DNA from: CAYYWP01 sp050176585
GTDB lineage: Bacteria; Desulfobacterota; Binatia; HRBIN30; CADEER01
Assembly (NCBI GenBank): GCA_050176585.1
Contig: JBFXHX010000001.1
Coordinates: 248,001-312,000 of the forward strand
Direction: 5' to 3'
DNA: 64,000 bases
The notes under the pieces are model-generated. The model had not been told where the DNA came from. It ran no database searches and was given only the letters and a program-made list of their open reading frames with translations. This document shows positions 42,870 through 52,603 of the stretch, one piece after another; within the stretch, counting starts at the first letter, position 1, and every line of letters begins with the position of its first letter. The position numbers and the translations under genes are program-made.

Positions 42870-44239
42870 TCTGCAGTCTTCAGCGGGGGGCGGCCGCCGC
42901 ACATGGCGCCGAGCACGCCGGGCACCAACGAGCAGCACGATCTGCGTGCCGATGCTGCGCGCCACACTGGTGCCGATCGACAGCGCCGCTTTGCGGAGCT
43001 CGCGGTGCTTCGCGGATCGCGAGCGTTCGGCTGCGCGCGCCGTTCGTACGCCGATGCGCGATCGACCGATGCCGCGCAATGTCCGCATACGCGGCGCCCT
43101 CCCACCACCCGGCGTCGCTCGGCTGGTGAGCGCGGCGCCATCTGCGAGCGCGGTGCATGGACCGCGCGTTGCACCGGGATCCGTGTGCCGGCCTCGTCCA
43201 GCAGCGACACGAGGGTTTCTCCGACCCCGAGCTCGGTAATCGCCGTCGCGACGTCCAGCTGCGGGTTCGCGCGGAACGTGCCAGCCGCGGCGCGCACCGC
43301 TTTCTGATGCTGCGGCGTGCAGGCGCGCAGCGTGTGTTGAATGCGGTGTCCGAGCTGTCCCCGCACCACGTCCCGGGAGGTCGAGCGGGTCCTGCATGAC
43401 GAAGTAGATACCGACGCCCTTTGAGCCAATCAGCCGCACCACGCGTTCGATCTGCTCGGTCAACGCCTTGGGCGCCGCGACAGCAGGTGCGCTTCGCCGA
43501 AGAAGACGAGCTTGGGGCGCTCCGGATCGCCGACCTCGGGCAGTCGTTCGAAGAGCTCGGCCAGCATCCAGAGCAGGAACGTCCCATACGGCGCCGGGGT
43601 CTGCAGCAACGATCGGCCGCGCGGACACGACGGCGCCGCTCGCGTCGGTCTGCAGGACGTCCTCGAGGTCAAGCGCGGGCTCGCCGTAAACGCTCGCCGC
43701 CCTGCTGCTCGAGCTGGGCGGCGGCGTTGCCGTACCTGGTCTCGATCGCCGCCGCGTGCTCGCCCATGTGCTGCAGTATCGCGCGCAGATGCTTGAGATC
43801 GAGCCGCAGCAGCCCCTGATCTCTTCGACCTGGAAGGCGACGGCGAGCACACCCGCCTGCGTCGCGTGTTCAGGATCAGCAGCCGCGCCAGCAACAAGGG
43901 CCCCATCTCCGAGGCGGTCGCGCGCACCGGAGCTCTCTGCTGGCCGAGCGGATCCCAGAACGCCACCGGGCAAGCGGCGGGTTCGAGTGCGATGCCGAGC
44001 TGCCGGGCGCGGTCGGCGATCTTCGGATAGCTGCCGGCAGGCCGCGGGAGGACGGGGAAGTCTCGCTTCACGACGGCGAGACAGACCGCCGGCGCGGCTG
44101 AACTGCTCCGCGAGGACGCTCACCGTGTTCCCGGTGCCGGTCGCGCCGTGATCAATCCGTGCCGGTTGGCCATGCGCGGCAAGAGCGGGATCACATGCTC
44201 GCCCTTGGCGATCGGCAGCGCGTCCTCGTGATTGGACAT
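42870..44239 (-). pseudogene. HerA-like ATPase (DUF853) gene, broken by frameshifts
   Basis: An intact start with a strong GGGAGGTGGTC ribosome site at 44239 opens with HEDALPIAKGEHVIPLLPRMANRHGLI. A one-base loss then breaks the frame just before Walker A. Read across it, Walker A is GATGTGNT, with the catalytic lysine replaced by asparagine (codon 44127-44129). Further ordered pieces in other frames are SYPKIADRARQLGIALEP, GVLAVAFQVEEIRG, EPALDLEDVLQTDASG, FLLWMLAELFERLPEVGDPE, VVRLIGSKGVGIYFV and TFRANPQLDVATAITELGVG, then KAALSIGTSVARSIGTQIV. Five or more frameshifts show it is dead. It is convergent with the mgtE gene. Confidence 0.88.
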
Positions 44240-44505
44240 GACCACCTCCCTCGACCCTGGCGCCACCGCCCTACGTCGCCGCGGTCGGTCGGCAATGCCG
44301 GTGCGGATAGCGCGCAAATGACTTCGGGTTGTCGAACACCCGCCGGTCGTGCCATTTTCATTCTCACTGCGGTGTTGCGGGGCAGCTAGCGGGTCCGCCG
44401 GGGGCACGTGGGGGTAAAGCAATGGCGACACTGAACCGGGTTCGCACCACGCATGGCCGGACACGCTCGCGGCGGGTGGTGAGCGCGGCGTGTCGGTGAT
44501 CGGCG

Positions 44506-47500
44506 GTGGCGAAACGCAATTGGCGCGCGGTGCTGCGTCGCTGGCGATGGTTGTTGGTCGCCGTCGCCGCGGTGATCCTCATCCGCGCCGCGCTTCCTGA
44601 GGCGCTCCGCCGCGCCGCTGAAAGTCAAGCTTCTGCGGCGCTGCACGCACAGGTCGAGGTCGGCGATGTCGACCTGACCCTCTGGCGCCTTGGTGTTGCG
44701 CTCGAGGACGTCGCCGTGCGTGCCGCGGCGCAGCCGGACGCCGGCCCGCCGGGGTCGCGCACCACCACCTCGACGAGCGCTCCGGACGCCGAGACTCCGC
44801 CTGCGGCCGGTGAGTCCGCGGCGCGCACGGCGACGCCGACCGCGACCTCGATCACCGGCACGCCGCCGGCGACACCCGATGCGGGCGGCACGCCCCCGGC
44901 AGCCGGCGATGTGGCGGCGGAGGCTCCGGTCATCATCGGCTTCAAGCGTCTTGCCGCCGAGCTGCGGTTGGTTCCTCTGTTCGACAAGACGATCCAGCTG
45001 CGCGAGGTCGCGCTCGACGGCCCGCGTGTAGCCCTCGACCGCTTGGCGTCGGGCGACTTGAACATCCTCGCGCTGATCCCGCGCCAGCCCGTCGCGGTCG
45101 AAGCGGGGGCGACTCCGTCGGTCGAGGCTCCGGCGGGCGGTGGCTGGAAGTTCGGCCTCGACAAGTTTTTGCTCACCAACGGTCGCGTGCGCTTCCGCGA
45201 TCTGGCCGTTCAGGGCAGCGAGCCCGTCGAGGTCGGCATCGATCGCGTGTCGGTCGAGGAGATCGCCCTGACGCCGGAAGTTTACGGCGAGCCGGCGCGC
45301 GTGCAGCTGACGCTCGGAGTCGATGAAGGGGCCATCGAGGTCGACGCCCGCCTGCGCATCGTCGGGGGTGGCGTCGCGATGACCACCGACGTGCACGCGC
45401 AGCGCTTACCGCTGCGCCATGCGCGTCTGTACGTTCCGGAGGTGGGTTGGAGCTCGCTGATAGGAGAGCTGGACCTGGACCTGACCTACGCCTTGGAGCC
45501 CGATCGCGAACACCACATCGGCGGCAGCCTGGGCCTGCGGAACGTCGCTGTCAAAGTGCCGGATCAGCCCGACGTGGTCGCCGGCTGGGAAGCGCTGAAC
45601 GTGGTCCTGGACCGCGTCGATCTGCTGGCCCGCCGCGCCGCGGTGAAGCAAGTGGCGCTCGACGGAGCGCGGCTGAGCGTGCGCTCGAAAGGCGGCCAGC
45701 GAATCATGGCGCTGGCCCAGCGCGTTCGCGATCAGGGCCGGCCCAGCGCCCCAGCGGTGCCGGCGACGGGCGCCACCCCGACTGCGGCCGCGGCGCCCGC
45801 GGATGCGGCCGCCCCCGTGCCCTGGCAATGGAGCGTCGACGAGGTGAAGGTCGGCGACTCCATGCTCCGGGTGGTCAGCGATCAACCGCCCATGGACATC
45901 GCGGTGAAGTTGTCCGCTGCGCAGCTCAAGAGCGCGCCGGACGCGATCGGCCACATCGCGCTCGCACTCGGTGTGGGCGATGGCTCCTTGGCGTTCGAAG
46001 GCGACGTGCGCATCGGCCGACCGGCGCTCCGCGGCGCGTTGAAGATCCAGGACCTCGCGCTGCCGCCGATGGTTGCAACTGGCACCACCCTGCCGTCCGA
46101 AACCCTGCCGTCCGGAGTGCTGCGCGCCGACCTCGGGATCGAAGCCGGCCTCGCGCGCGACGTGGCCGGCGCCGCCGCTACCGACCGACTGCGCATCGCC
46201 GGTACCCTCGGCATCGCCGACCTCCGGGCGGCGCCGCCCGGGAGCGGCCTCGCGGTGCAGCTTGAGGACATGGCGCTCCGCATCGACCGGTTGGAGGTGC
46301 CGGGCATCACACCGAGCGGCCAACCCGCCGCGCCGGGCTCCAGCATCGACCTCGACGCTTTGCTCGAGCTGCGCGGCGCCGAAGTCGTGCGCTCGCCCGG
46401 TGCGACGGCCGGGGCGGGGACACCCGCGCGCGCCACTGGGGCGCTGCGGGCGCGTGCGGATGTGCTGGCCCTCGACATTTTTTCGCTCAGCGTGCCGGCG
46501 GCGCTCGCCGGCTTCGGTGCGGGAGAGGCCGGGTCGATCGGCGGCGCGATGGAACTGAAGTCGACCGCGCTTCGCGTCGCGCTGGACGATGGGAAGGCCT
46601 TTGCAGTCGCCGCGAAGAATGTGCGGGTGCCGGTGACTCGCGTGTCGATACCGATGGGTGCCGCGAGCGCGCCGATGCAAATGCAGCTCGGCGATGTGCA
46701 CATCGACAGCCCTGCGATCCGGCTCACGCGTGCCAAGGCCGGCATGGTCCTGCCGGGCAGTGGAGCGCCAGCCGGCGCGACTCAGGCCGCGAGCCGTCCC
46801 GCACAGCCCGCCGCGAGCGCGCCGTCGGCCGCGCCTGGGTACCAAATGCAGATGGCGGCGCTGCGCGTCGCGCGCGGCCGGCTCGACTTCACCGACCAGA
46901 GCGTGCAGCCGACGTTCAACAACCGCTTTGCGCCCATCGAGATCGACGCGCGCAACATCCAGCTGCCGGGGCCCAAGATCGGGTCGCTCGACCTCCAGAT
47001 CGGCAACGCCGAGCGGGGGACGCTCACTGTACGCGGACAGTTGGCGCCGGAGAGCAGCAATGTCGCGTTGACGATGGACCGCTTTTCGCTCACCCCCTTC
47101 AACCCCTACGCGGCGGCATACTCGCCGTACAGCATCGCGGACGGAGCGCTCTCGATCTCGAGCAAGGCGACGGCATCGGGCGGCAAGTTCGACATCTCGA
47201 ACGACATCACCTTGCATCACTTCGATCTCGCCGGCGCCGAAGGCGACACGCTCTTCGAGCAGCAGTTCGGCATCCCGCTCACGATGGCCCTGGCGCTGCT
47301 GCGCGACGTTCAGGGCGACATCGTGCTCGGCATTCCCGTGAGCGTCGATCGCGAAGGCAGCGCCGCGGTGGACGTGCTCGCGGTCGTGCGCAGCGCGCTC
47401 CGCCAGGCGCTCATCGGCGCGATCTCGTCGCCGCTGAAGATGGTGGGCGCTGTCGTCGGGGGCGGCAGCGGCGGCAGTCATGCGGCGCTGGCGCCCTCGC

Positions 47501-48048
47501 CGATCGCGTTCCGGCTCGGGCGCGCAGAGCTCACGTCCGCGGGCGAGGAGAGCGTCGGCCAGCTCGCCGCGTTCCTCGGTGGTCGACCCGGCGTGGCGGT
47601 CGAGCTCGCGACGGCGCCGACCGCGGACGATGTGCGTTGGCTGCGCGAGCAGGCGCTGCTCGCGGAGTGGGGCGGCGAGGGCTTGTTCAAGCGGTCCATG
47701 GGTTTCGTGCTGGAACGCGGGGTGCGCGACCGGGTGGGCGCCTATCTGCGCCGGCGCGCGGACGAGGAATCCGCAGAGCTCTCCGAGGAAGATGCCGCGG
47801 CGCTGGATGGATGGTTGGCGGAGCGGCCAACGCCCGGGACGGACGAGCTTCGCGCGCTCGCCCAGGGGCGCCTCGCCGCCGTGCAGAGCGCCTTGCGCGA
47901 TCAGGGGGTCGATGCCGCGCGGATCGCGCTGGCCGAGCCCGCCGGCACACCAGCCGGAGGGGCGCCGTTGGTCTCGATCAAGTTGTACGCCGCGGGGCGA
48001 GGCGCGCCGGGCACGGCGCCTCCTGGTAGCGAACCGGCGAACCCGTAA
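44506..48048 (+). CDS. Giant AsmA-like DUF748 envelope protein
   Basis: 1180 residues, starting at GTG 44506. One N-terminal membrane helix (about 10-30) anchors a very long periplasmic part. A Pro/Ala/Thr-rich low-complexity stretch occupies about 73-145. DUF748 signatures are near the C-terminus: LDFTDQSVQPTFNNRFAPIEI and FNPYAAAYSPYSIADGALSI, then DITLHHFDLAGAEGDTLFEQ and DVQGDIVLGIPV. The last 200 residues resemble an OmpA-like peptidoglycan-associating fold. AsmA-type proteins are thought to carry lipid across the periplasm or shape the outer membrane. The gene is followed by mscL after 23 bases. Confidence 0.87.
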   Translation: MAKRNWRAVLRRWRWLLVAVAAVILIRAALPEALRRAAESQASAALHAQVEVGDVDLTLWRLGVALEDVAVRAAAQPDAGPPGSRTTTSTSAPDAETPPAAGESAARTATPTATSITGTPPATPDAGGTPPAAGDVAAEAPVIIGFKRLAAELRLVPLFDKTIQLREVALDGPRVALDRLASGDLNILALIPRQPVAVEAGATPSVEAPAGGGWKFGLDKFLLTNGRVRFRDLAVQGSEPVEVGIDRVSVEEIALTPEVYGEPARVQLTLGVDEGAIEVDARLRIVGGGVAMTTDVHAQRLPLRHARLYVPEVGWSSLIGELDLDLTYALEPDREHHIGGSLGLRNVAVKVPDQPDVVAGWEALNVVLDRVDLLARRAAVKQVALDGARLSVRSKGGQRIMALAQRVRDQGRPSAPAVPATGATPTAAAAPADAAAPVPWQWSVDEVKVGDSMLRVVSDQPPMDIAVKLSAAQLKSAPDAIGHIALALGVGDGSLAFEGDVRIGRPALRGALKIQDLALPPMVATGTTLPSETLPSGVLRADLGIEAGLARDVAGAAATDRLRIAGTLGIADLRAAPPGSGLAVQLEDMALRIDRLEVPGITPSGQPAAPGSSIDLDALLELRGAEVVRSPGATAGAGTPARATGALRARADVLALDIFSLSVPAALAGFGAGEAGSIGGAMELKSTALRVALDDGKAFAVAAKNVRVPVTRVSIPMGAASAPMQMQLGDVHIDSPAIRLTRAKAGMVLPGSGAPAGATQAASRPAQPAASAPSAAPGYQMQMAALRVARGRLDFTDQSVQPTFNNRFAPIEIDARNIQLPGPKIGSLDLQIGNAERGTLTVRGQLAPESSNVALTMDRFSLTPFNPYAAAYSPYSIADGALSISSKATASGGKFDISNDITLHHFDLAGAEGDTLFEQQFGIPLTMALALLRDVQGDIVLGIPVSVDREGSAAVDVLAVVRSALRQALIGAISSPLKMVGAVVGGGSGGSHAALAPSPIAFRLGRAELTSAGEESVGQLAAFLGGRPGVAVELATAPTADDVRWLREQALLAEWGGEGLFKRSMGFVLERGVRDRVGAYLRRRADEESAELSEEDAAALDGWLAERPTPGTDELRALAQGRLAAVQSALRDQGVDAARIALAEPAGTPAGGAPLVSIKLYAAGRGAPGTAPPGSEPANP

Positions 48049-48071
48049 ACCTACACCAGAGGAGGGGCCCG

Positions 48072-48482
48072 ATGCTCAAGGAATTCAAAGAGTTCGCCCT
48101 GCGGGGCAATGTCCTGGACATGGCGATCGGCATCATCATTGGCACCGCGTTCGGCAAGGTCGTGAGCTCATTCGTGGCGGACGTGCTGATGCCACCGCTC
48201 AGCTTGCTCTTGGGCGGGGTCGACTTCTCCAACTGGTTCATCACGTTGAGCGCCGGAACGTTTCCCACCCTGCAGGCCGCCAAGGAAGCCGGCGCGGTGA
48301 CGCTCAACTACGGTCTGTTCATCAACCATGTGCTCGACTTCCTGGTCGTCGCGTTCGCGATCTTCCTGCTGGTGAAGCAGGTCAACCGGTTGAAGCGCGA
48401 AGCGCCGCCGCCGCCCGCTGCGCCGTCGAAACAGGAGGAGCTGTTGGCGGAAATTCGCGACTTGCTCGCGCGCAGAGCGTAG
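48072..48482 (+). CDS. mscL: Large-conductance mechanosensitive channel
   Basis: 136 residues with the MscL signature: FKEFALRGNVLDMAIGIIIGTAFGKVVSSFVADVLMP at the first transmembrane helix and NYGLFINHVLDFLVVAFAIFLLVKQVN at the second, and a basic, helical C-terminus. It opens on hypo-osmotic stress. AGGAGGGGCCCG precedes the ATG. Its closeness to the DUF748 gene may reflect a joint envelope function or simple clustering. Confidence 0.95.
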   Translation: MLKEFKEFALRGNVLDMAIGIIIGTAFGKVVSSFVADVLMPPLSLLLGGVDFSNWFITLSAGTFPTLQAAKEAGAVTLNYGLFINHVLDFLVVAFAIFLLVKQVNRLKREAPPPPAAPSKQEELLAEIRDLLARRA

Positions 48483-48552
48483 CGACCACAATGCGCTCGG
48501 CGTCGGGTGCCGCTGAGGTTGCGGTGCGCGACGGCGGGTTCGGACGCGGGGG

Positions 48553-48690
48553 TTAGTTGCGCGTTGAGGGGTTAGAGGGGGTGCCGCCCTCCTGGACGGA
48601 CTTGTCAATGCGCTTACGGGCCGAGGATGGGGCTCCGACCTCTCACACCTGAACCCCGTGATCCGTTTTAATCCCTTAGGGCACAGTAGG
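48553..48690. repeat. Family C intergenic element, copy 2
   Basis: GTTGAGGGGTTAGAGGGGGT on the left and CCTCTCACACCTGAACCCC on the right stand in opposite orientation about 90 bases apart, with ATCCCTTAGGG beyond. Similar strings are found at 14887-15035. No open frame inside. Confidence 0.45.
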
Positions 48691-48729
48691 GCGCTTGGCA
48701 GCGCGCTGCCTCAATGGCATGCCTGAACC

Positions 48730-49584
48730 ATGAGCCTGCAGGCTCCGGTCCTACTTGTCATCCCGCTCTACATCGTCGCCATACTGATCGAGTGGCGGCT
48801 GGTGGCGCGGCGGCGGGAGGCTGGTGAGCAGGCGCTGCGCGGACATGACACGCGGGATAGCTGGACCAGCGTGTTGGCCGGCTCGACCGCGTTGATTGCC
48901 TGGGTACCGATCAATCTCACCACGTTGGTGCTGGCGACGTGGCTCTGGGAGCACCGCCTCGTGGATCTCGGCACCGGCTTGCTCGGCTGGGCCCTGGCCC
49001 TGCTCGGCTGGGACTTCTCATTTTACTGGAAGCATCGGATGGAGCACGCGGTTCGACTCCTGTGGGCCGGGCACGTGACGCATCACTCGAGCGAGTACTT
49101 CAACCTCACCACCGCGGTGCGCCAATCGTGGACGCCGTGGGCAGGTCCGTTTTTCTATGTCTGGTGGGGGCTGCTCGGCATCCGCCCAGAGATGATCTTC
49201 GCGGCGGCCGGCTTGAACCTGTTCTACCAGTTCTGGATTCACACCGAGGCGGTCGGACGACTGCCCGCCGGGGTCGAGTGGTGGTTGAACACCCCGTCGC
49301 ATCACCGCGTCCATCACGGCTCGAACCCGCAATACCTCGACTGCAATTACGGCGGGGTGCTGATCGTGTGGGACCGGCTGTTCCGCAGCTTCGCGCCCGA
49401 GGGGGAGCGCGTGGTCTATGGGCTGACGAAGGATATCCGCAGCTTCAATCCGCTGCGCGTACAGCTGCACGAGTACGCGGCGATCGCACGGGACCTGCGC
49501 CGCCGCGAGCCGTGGCGGTGGCGGCTCAAATATGTCTTCGGCTCGCCGACCTGGCGCAACGCGCTCGACGTCGCGAGCGCATGA
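48730..49584 (+). CDS. Sterol desaturase / fatty acid hydroxylase family protein
   Basis: 284 residues, four membrane helices and the histidine clusters of the superfamily: HRMEH (HxxxH), HVTHH (HxxHH) and HRVHH (HxxHH), plus a single HTEA. These hold a diiron centre for oxygen-dependent hydroxylation of lipid or sterol-like chains. Substrate unknown; no partner reductase is nearby. Confidence 0.92.
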   Translation: MSLQAPVLLVIPLYIVAILIEWRLVARRREAGEQALRGHDTRDSWTSVLAGSTALIAWVPINLTTLVLATWLWEHRLVDLGTGLLGWALALLGWDFSFYWKHRMEHAVRLLWAGHVTHHSSEYFNLTTAVRQSWTPWAGPFFYVWWGLLGIRPEMIFAAAGLNLFYQFWIHTEAVGRLPAGVEWWLNTPSHHRVHHGSNPQYLDCNYGGVLIVWDRLFRSFAPEGERVVYGLTKDIRSFNPLRVQLHEYAAIARDLRRREPWRWRLKYVFGSPTWRNALDVASA

Positions 49585-49687
49585 GCACCCGCGCGGCCCG
49601 GCGCCCGCTGCCACTCGTCTCCGGCGCCGCATGCTATGGTGGTTCCGTAGTGGCGGCATGAAAGCGAAGTGGTTCCAGAGGGCTCCG

Positions 49688-50998
49688 ATGTCCGTGCGCG
49701 GGTGGTTGATCGCACTGGGCGGCGTGCTGTCGGCGGCCGTGGTGGCGCTCGCGCTGTCCGTCAGCCCGCGGTATTGGCTGCTCGCCGCGCTGGTGCCGGT
49801 GATCTACGCGCCGTTCGCCTATGGCCGAGTGCAGGTCGGGCGGTGCCTCGCCGCATCCCTGCGCGCGTGGCCCCGCGCGTCGGGCGCCGTCGCCGGGGCG
49901 GGCGTGCTGTGCGACGCGCTCATGGCGGCGCAGCTCCTGACGGCGCGCGGCAGCGCCCAGTTTCCGCTGCTGCACTTGCCGGGCATCGACTGGGTGGGCG
50001 CGGTATGGTTCACCGCGCATGGGCTGGCGGCGCTCGCGTACGGCGCGCACGGGCTGCTGCGCGCGCTGCACAGCACGGCGCGCAGGTTCGCGGCGCGGCG
50101 CGGATCCGGCGCGTGCACGGCCAGCGACGCGCCGGAGATCGGCCGGCGCGAGTTCTTGCAGCACGCCGGCGTGCTCGGGGTCGCGGCGCCGTTTGCGATT
50201 TCGCTCTCGGGTGTGCCGCTGTCGTACGATTTCCGCGTCGAGGAACGCGAGATCGAGCTGCCGCACTGGCCGCCGGCGCTCGACGGCCTGCGCGTCGCGC
50301 ACCTGTCGGACATTCACGTGGGCGGTGGCATGGATCGATCGCGCCTCCTCGCCGTCGCCGCGCTGGTCGCCTCGGCGCGCCCCGACGTGGTGTTGCACAC
50401 CGGCGACTTCCTCACCCACCGCCGCGGCGACTTCGATGCCCCGCTCTACGAAGCGCTGAGCCGCATCGAGGCGCCGCTCGGGCAGTGGGCGAGCCTCGGC
50501 AATCATGATTTTGACGACGCCGAACGGCTCGAGCGCCGCCTGCGCGATGCGGGCGTGACGGTCTTGCGCGATCAACTCAGGATCCTCGACGTCGGCGGGC
50601 AACCGCTCGAAGTCGCCGGCCTTGATTTCACCTTCGCGCGCGACGAGCGGGCTGCCCGCATCGCAAATCGCGTGGCGCGCTGGCGCCCCCGGGGTGCGGC
50701 GCCGCGGCTCTTGCTGAATCACGATCCGCGGGACTTCACGGCGCTTCCGGACGGGTGCGCGGAGCTGGTGCTCTCCGGTCACACGCACGGCGGACACGTC
50801 GGCGTCCAGCTCGGGCGCGATGCCGCCCTCACCGTCGTCGGCCTCGCCGGGCTTCCCGACCAGGGCGTGTTCCGGCGCGGCGACATGCGGTTGTTCGTCA
50901 CCCGCTGTGTGGGTTTCTACGGCTATCCGATGCGCCTCGGCATCCCACCGGAGATCGCCCTGTTGGTACTGCGCGCGCCATCGGCGATGCGGGCCTGA
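49688..50998 (+). CDS. Membrane-anchored metallophosphoesterase, second copy
   Basis: About 436 residues from ATG 49688 (AGAGGG lies six bases upstream); ATG 49658 is also possible. Four N-terminal helices, then a twin-arginine-like RREFLQHAG before a fifth hydrophobic stretch, then the phosphoesterase domain with LSDIHVGG, TGDFLTH, LGNHDFD and SGHTHGGH. It shares its design with the protein at 32790-33980, but the sequences are not close. The internal twin-arginine-like motif may only be part of a membrane helix junction. Confidence 0.87.
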   Translation: MSVRGWLIALGGVLSAAVVALALSVSPRYWLLAALVPVIYAPFAYGRVQVGRCLAASLRAWPRASGAVAGAGVLCDALMAAQLLTARGSAQFPLLHLPGIDWVGAVWFTAHGLAALAYGAHGLLRALHSTARRFAARRGSGACTASDAPEIGRREFLQHAGVLGVAAPFAISLSGVPLSYDFRVEEREIELPHWPPALDGLRVAHLSDIHVGGGMDRSRLLAVAALVASARPDVVLHTGDFLTHRRGDFDAPLYEALSRIEAPLGQWASLGNHDFDDAERLERRLRDAGVTVLRDQLRILDVGGQPLEVAGLDFTFARDERAARIANRVARWRPRGAAPRLLLNHDPRDFTALPDGCAELVLSGHTHGGHVGVQLGRDAALTVVGLAGLPDQGVFRRGDMRLFVTRCVGFYGYPMRLGIPPEIALLVLRAPSAMRA

Positions 50999-51098
50999 CT
51001 TGCGCGCGAGCTTCGATCGCGCAGCGCAGACCACGCGTCCGCGCCAATCCCCGGCGGCTGCGCGCGCCCGCCGAGCCTAGACAGCGGAGCGGAGTACC

Positions 51099-51806
51099 AT
51101 GCCCACCGATACCGAAGAACCGAAGCACAGTTTCACACGGCGACACGTCCTGCGCGGTTGTGCATGGCTCGGCGCCGGTGCGCTCACCGGGTGCTACACC
51201 GGATGGCCAGGCGCGGCAGCGGCGCAGGGCGCGCTCGCGGCCGCAGAGACTCCGGCCGACGCGCTCGCGCGCCTCCGCCAAGGCAACGCGCGCTTCGCGG
51301 CCGGCGCGCCAATCAGCCCACAGCGCGATCTGGCCCGCCTGCGCGAAGTGATAGACAAGCAAACACCCTTCGCGGCCGTCCTCGGATGTGCCGACTCCCG
51401 CGTGCCGGTCGAGCTCGCCTACGATCAGGGATTTGGCGACCTCTTTGTCGTGCGCGTGGCCGGCAACGTGGCGAGCGCGGTGGAGATCGCCAGCCTCGAG
51501 TTCGGCGCGCGAATACTGGGCGCCAAAGCGATCGTGGTGCTCGGTCACAGCAGCTGCGGCGCCGTGAAAGCGGCCCTGGCGGGCGGCAAGGTGCCCGGCC
51601 AGATCAGCACCCTCTACACGCACATCGCGCCGGCGCTCGACCGCGGGATGAGCGTCGATGAGGCGACGATCGCGAACGTGCGTTATCAGGCGCGCAAGCT
51701 GAAGAGCTCGCCGCTCATCGCGCAGTCGATCGACCGCGGGGAACTGCTGGTGAATGGCGGCGTATTCGATATCGCGACCGGCCGAGTGCAACCGGTCGAG
51801 CTCTGA
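51099..51806 (+). CDS. Tat-exported beta-carbonic anhydrase lipoprotein
   Basis: 235 residues. A twin-arginine signal (TRRHVLRGCAWLGAGALTGC) with R14/R15 and a lipobox LTGC at C32 sends it to the envelope as a likely lipoprotein. The beta-carbonic anhydrase zinc ligands are C97 (GCADSR), H150 and C153 (GHSSCGA), with D99 beside. The D-R dyad (DSR) is intact. It hydrates CO2 outside the cytoplasm. GGAGCGGAGTACC precedes the ATG at 51099. Confidence 0.92.
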   Translation: MPTDTEEPKHSFTRRHVLRGCAWLGAGALTGCYTGWPGAAAAQGALAAAETPADALARLRQGNARFAAGAPISPQRDLARLREVIDKQTPFAAVLGCADSRVPVELAYDQGFGDLFVVRVAGNVASAVEIASLEFGARILGAKAIVVLGHSSCGAVKAALAGGKVPGQISTLYTHIAPALDRGMSVDEATIANVRYQARKLKSSPLIAQSIDRGELLVNGGVFDIATGRVQPVEL

Positions 51807-51820
51807 GCGCACCCACCTTA

Positions 51821-51877
51821 TCAACACGTAGACGCGGAGGCGCGAAGGGTTTTCATGACGTCGCCTTCGCGTCGGGG
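51821..51877. repeat. Family A repeat, copy 7
   Basis: TCAACACGTAGACGCGGAGG and CGCGAAGGG on the left, TCGCCTTCGCGTCGGGG on the right. It lies between convergent genes. Confidence 0.7.
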
Positions 51878-51889
51878 GCGAACGGCTTG

Positions 51890-52603
51890 CTAGCTACGCG
51901 GAGGTCCTGGAATCTCTGCCGTTGCGCGACGGTGGCAATTCAGGAAGCGGGAGCCGCGGAGCCAGTCTTCGTCGGGATAGTAGGCAACCACCGCGCTCCC
52001 GCCGCGAATGCGCTCGATGACGCGCTCGTGAGCACCCTCGGGGATGGCCGGGCAGCCCCAGCTGCGGCCGGCTTGGCCCCACCGCGCGATGTGCTCGGCG
52101 CTGAGATAAGGCGCGCCGTGCATCACGATGGCGCGGGCATGCGCGTTGTCGTTGATCCCCGGCTCCAATCCGGCCAGCCGGAGCGCGAGCCCGTGCCGGC
52201 CCTCGTAGGTGTCGTGCGTGCGAAAGACGCCGAGGCTGGACTGCCGAGAGCCGAGGCGGTTCGAGAACGCGTGCGCGTATGCGTCGCCGCTGTTCGCCCC
52301 GTGCGCGACCCGCTCGTTGAACAGCACGCGGCGCCGCTCGACGTCGATTACCCACAGGCGCTTGGCGGTCGACGGCAGCGAGTAGTCGATGACGGTCACC
52401 AAGGGGCGGCTGAAGTAGCCTTGCGCGCGGCCGCACCGGTAGGCGCGCAGCGCGACATCGATCACGGCGCGCCGGGGGAGCTCGCCGCCGAACAGCGGCA
52501 TCAGTGCGAGGGGCGCAGCCGGTGGGCGCGCCTGTGCCGTCGCACACGCGAGCGCGAACGTCACGAGGACCATGCACCAGGTCCCCGCGCGCCGCATGCT
52601 CAC
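51890..52603 (-). CDS. Murein L,D-transpeptidase catalytic domain protein (YkuD_2)
   Basis: 237 residues with a signal peptide (1-26). The catalytic region HARAIVMHGAPYLS followed by GRSWGCPAIPEGAHERVI has the histidine and cysteine of the YkuD_2 group. AHAFSNRLGSRQSSLGVF is typical. It remodels peptidoglycan cross-links in the periplasm. The GTG at 52603 overlaps the stop of the upstream transpeptidase by four bases; an ATG two codons later is an alternative. Confidence 0.9.
   Translation of the reverse strand: MSMRRAGTWCMVLVTFALACATAQARPPAAPLALMPLFGGELPRRAVIDVALRAYRCGRAQGYFSRPLVTVIDYSLPSTAKRLWVIDVERRRVLFNERVAHGANSGDAYAHAFSNRLGSRQSSLGVFRTHDTYEGRHGLALRLAGLEPGINDNAHARAIVMHGAPYLSAEHIARWGQAGRSWGCPAIPEGAHERVIERIRGGSAVVAYYPDEDWLRGSRFLNCHRRATAEIPGPPRS

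Noticed and set aside
40608..43307. 899-codon plus-strand frame crossing holA and mgtE
   Set aside because: It is antisense to holA and out of frame with mgtE; composition is non-protein-like.
45406..47481. 691-codon minus-strand frame opposite the DUF748 gene
   Set aside because: The plus strand carries a signature-bearing DUF748 protein; the minus frame has none.
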